Below, one piece after another: positions 7,131 to 8,196 of a stretch of DNA of 8,196 bases (position 1 is the stretch's first letter; every line of letters starts with the position of its first letter). Under the pieces are notes generated by a model. The model was not told where the DNA came from. It was given only the letters and a program-made list of their open reading frames with translations, and did no database searches. The position numbers were made by a program, and so were the translations under genes. Origin of the DNA: Actinomycetes bacterium (GTDB lineage Bacteria; Actinomycetota; Acidimicrobiia; Acidimicrobiales; Palsa-688); assembly GCA_021827285.1 (NCBI GenBank), contig JAKAWM010000104.1:1-8196 (forward strand), read 5' to 3'.

Positions 7131-7149
7131 TGCACTCAGGTCGTCCGAC

Positions 7150-7171
7150 CCCAAAAGAGGGCTGGATAAGG
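7150..7171 (+). repeat. Near-direct repeat, copy 2
   Basis: CCCAAAA-GA-GGGCTGGATAAGG, 288 bases downstream of copy 1 (6862-6881). The two agree at all but the GA insertion and one base. Confidence 0.35.
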
Positions 7172-7241
7172 GGCGGCAGGAGCTTGAGCCGGGGACCGGT
7201 GAGCGAGCGGGAACTGAGAACCGCTCGGTGCCCGGAGAAGA

Positions 7242-7260
7242 ACTGCGGCTATACCGCAGT
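7242..7260. repeat. Perfect 7-bp hairpin close to nuoB
   Basis: ACTGCGG at 7242-7248 pairs with CCGCAGT at 7254-7260 around the loop CTATA. Flanking AACC (7219-7222) and GGTT (7261-7264) could close an outer helix, giving a larger folded leader about 60 bases before the nuoB start. There is no T tract after it. Confidence 0.4.
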
Positions 7261-7322
7261 GGTTTGAGTTCGGTAGAAGTCGGATGATGGTCCCGGCTCG
7301 GCACCGTAAGCTTCGAGGGTCC

Positions 7323-7880
7323 ATGGGTTTGGAGGAGCTCAGCCACAATTTCTTCACAGGCGCCTTGGAGGACGTTGTCAAGTGGGCGCGGGCGTCGAGT
7401 TCCTGGGGCGCCAACTTTGGCCTCGCCTGCTGCGCGATCGAGATGATGGCGAGCGGCGCAGCCAACTTCGACCTGGCCCGCTTCGGCATGGAAGTTTTCC
7501 GGGCGTCGCCCCGCCAGGCCGACTTGATGATCGTGGCCGGCCGGGTCTCCCAGAAGATGGCACCAGTCCTGCGCCAGGTCTACGACCAGATGATGGAGCC
7601 CAAGTGGGTGATCTCGATGGGCGTGTGCGCCTCGACGGGGGGCATGTTCAACAACTATGCCCTCGTGCAGGGAGTGGACCAGGTCGTGCCCGTGGACGTG
7701 TACACCCCCGGCTGCCCGCCTGGCCCCGAGACCCTCATCCACTCGATCATTACCCTCCACGAGAAGATCCGCCGGGGCGAGCTCACCCGCCGCCAAGCCC
7801 AGGGTGGCGCCGGCATCCACTTAGAGCAGGTGCTCCCGGCGCTCTTCGTCGGCCCGTCGCGACCCCGGGTCGGGGCTTAG
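7323..7880 (+). CDS. nuoB: NADH-quinone oxidoreductase subunit B
   Basis: NuoB carries iron-sulfur cluster N2, the last electron carrier before quinone in the peripheral arm of complex I, at the membrane interface. The 185-residue product has the cluster ligands Cys36-Cys37 (GLACCAIEMM), Cys102 (GVCASTGGMFNNYA) and Cys131 (PGCPPGPE), and the conserved RQADLMIVAGRVSQKMAPVL (64-83). I chose ATG 7323 because relatives begin MGLEE and are about 185 residues; in-frame ATGs at 7284 and 7287 would add a non-family extension. GAGGGT at 7315-7320 is close to the ATG, so ribosome binding is not clear-cut. The gene is followed 11 bases later by nuoD, so they form an operon. All four ligands being present argues for a functional subunit. 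Confidence 0.97.
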   Translation: MGLEELSHNFFTGALEDVVKWARASSSWGANFGLACCAIEMMASGAANFDLARFGMEVFRASPRQADLMIVAGRVSQKMAPVLRQVYDQMMEPKWVISMGVCASTGGMFNNYALVQGVDQVVPVDVYTPGCPPGPETLIHSIITLHEKIRRGELTRRQAQGGAGIHLEQVLPALFVGPSRPRVGA

Positions 7881-7883
7881 GAG
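7879..7883 (+). promoter_or_regulatory. Shine-Dalgarno for nuoD
   Basis: AGGAG overlaps the nuoB stop codon and ends eight bases before GTG 7892, supporting that start and coupling of the two genes. Confidence 0.55.
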
Positions 7884-7891
7884 CCGAGGGA

Positions 7892-8196
7892 GTGACCGGG
7901 GACTTCACCGGTGGCGGGGCGTCGGCGGCCGGGGTGGGGGACAGCGAGGCCGGGCCGGCCCTCGTCCAGTTGCTCAAGGCTAAGACCTCGGAGGGCGCTC
8001 AAGAACTGTTGGCTCGCAATGAGACGGCCATCAGGGAATTGCGTCAGGAGCTCGGAGGAGTGCTGCGGGCGCCGGAGGCCGTGGCCGAGGTGCCCGACGA
8101 AGATGTCACGATCTTGAACCTCGGCCCTGTGCACCCTTCGACCCACGGTGTGCTCAGGGTGATGGTCGAGATCCGAGGGGAGCAGGTACTACGCAC
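7892..8196 (+). CDS. nuoD: NADH-quinone oxidoreductase subunit D, 5' part, with N-terminal extension
   Basis: NuoD (49-kDa subunit) forms the quinone-binding site of complex I together with NuoB. The window shows 101 codons before the right edge. Residues 73-101 are a clear NuoD start: TILNLGPVHPSTHGVLRVMV, where the HPSTHG loop (81-86) supplies the His that contacts quinone. Before it is an extension of about 72 residues: a Gly/Ala-rich opening, then a helical charged stretch (LLKAKTSEGAQELL, NETAIRELRQELGGVL) and an acidic linker. It is too short to be a NuoC domain of a NuoCD fusion and I see no NuoC motif in it. NuoC, which usually sits between nuoB and nuoD, is absent. GTG 7892 has a good ribosome-binding site; a start nearer residue 70 is possible but no ATG is there. 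Confidence 0.93.
   Translation, partial: MTGDFTGGGASAAGVGDSEAGPALVQLLKAKTSEGAQELLARNETAIRELRQELGGVLRAPEAVAEVPDEDVTILNLGPVHPSTHGVLRVMVEIRGEQVLR

Larger units (their letters stand above)
7027..7322. other. Gene-free leader upstream of nuoB
   Basis: About 300 bases between the mug remnant and nuoB. In most bacteria nuoA lies immediately before nuoB, but no NuoA-like transmembrane sequence appears in any frame here. The region holds two perfect hairpins (7107-7130 and 7242-7260) and the second copy of a near-repeat (7150-7171). It may carry the nuoB promoter and untranslated leader, although I could not identify -35/-10 boxes. Confidence 0.5.

Noticed and set aside
6993..7820. 275-codon open frame on the minus strand across nuoB
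   Set aside because: It lies antisense to nuoB, whose family motifs and Fe-S ligands are unmistakable. The product resembles no family and is a GC-rich shadow.
7892..8107. NuoCD fusion
   Set aside because: The segment before the NuoD start is only about 72 residues and shows no NuoC motif; a NuoC domain would need roughly twice that or more.

Overview
The window is high-GC DNA with compact genes and frequent GTG starts. The encoded proteins look actinobacterial. The GH63-type glucosidase, the stand-alone RibD-C reductase, the AhpD-like protein and the five-helix membrane protein together suggest Acidimicrobiia or a close relative. That placement rests on remembered family resemblance, not on a search.

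Layout. Positions 1-636 (minus) carry GTP cyclohydrolase I (folE), whose last residues lie beyond the left edge. After about 390 bases without a convincing gene, a plus-strand pair follows: an AhpD/carboxymuconolactone-decarboxylase-like protein (1030-1500) and a large GH63/MGH1-like glucosidase (about 1565-4228). A possible 59-residue ORF is joined to the glucosidase by an ATGA overlap. Next come a minus-strand OsmC-family gene whose N-terminal half is unrecognisable and lacks the peroxidatic Cys (4432-4839), and a plus-strand RibD C-terminal-domain reductase (4838-5575). The two face away from each other and share start-codon bases. A small minus-strand hypothetical ORF (5600-5812) and a five-helix membrane protein interrupted by one frameshift (5890-6718) follow on the minus strand.

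The right end starts with a 47-residue stub of mismatch-specific uracil-DNA glycosylase (mug, 6883-7026) and about 300 bases without a gene but with two perfect hairpins. It then has nuoB (7323-7880) and the 5' end of nuoD (from 7892), subunits of NADH:quinone oxidoreductase (complex I). The usual nuoA before nuoB and nuoC between nuoB and nuoD are both absent.

The genes fall into several unrelated functions: pterin/folate synthesis, thiol or peroxide chemistry, carbohydrate hydrolysis, flavin-type reductase chemistry and respiration. Only AhpD-like/glucosidase and nuoB/nuoD look like shared transcription units. The most notable pattern is decay: a truncated mug, a frameshifted membrane protein, an OsmC gene without its N-terminal half, and complex I genes missing from their usual places. 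I saw no clear new system, no CRISPR array, no tRNA or rRNA and no transposase.
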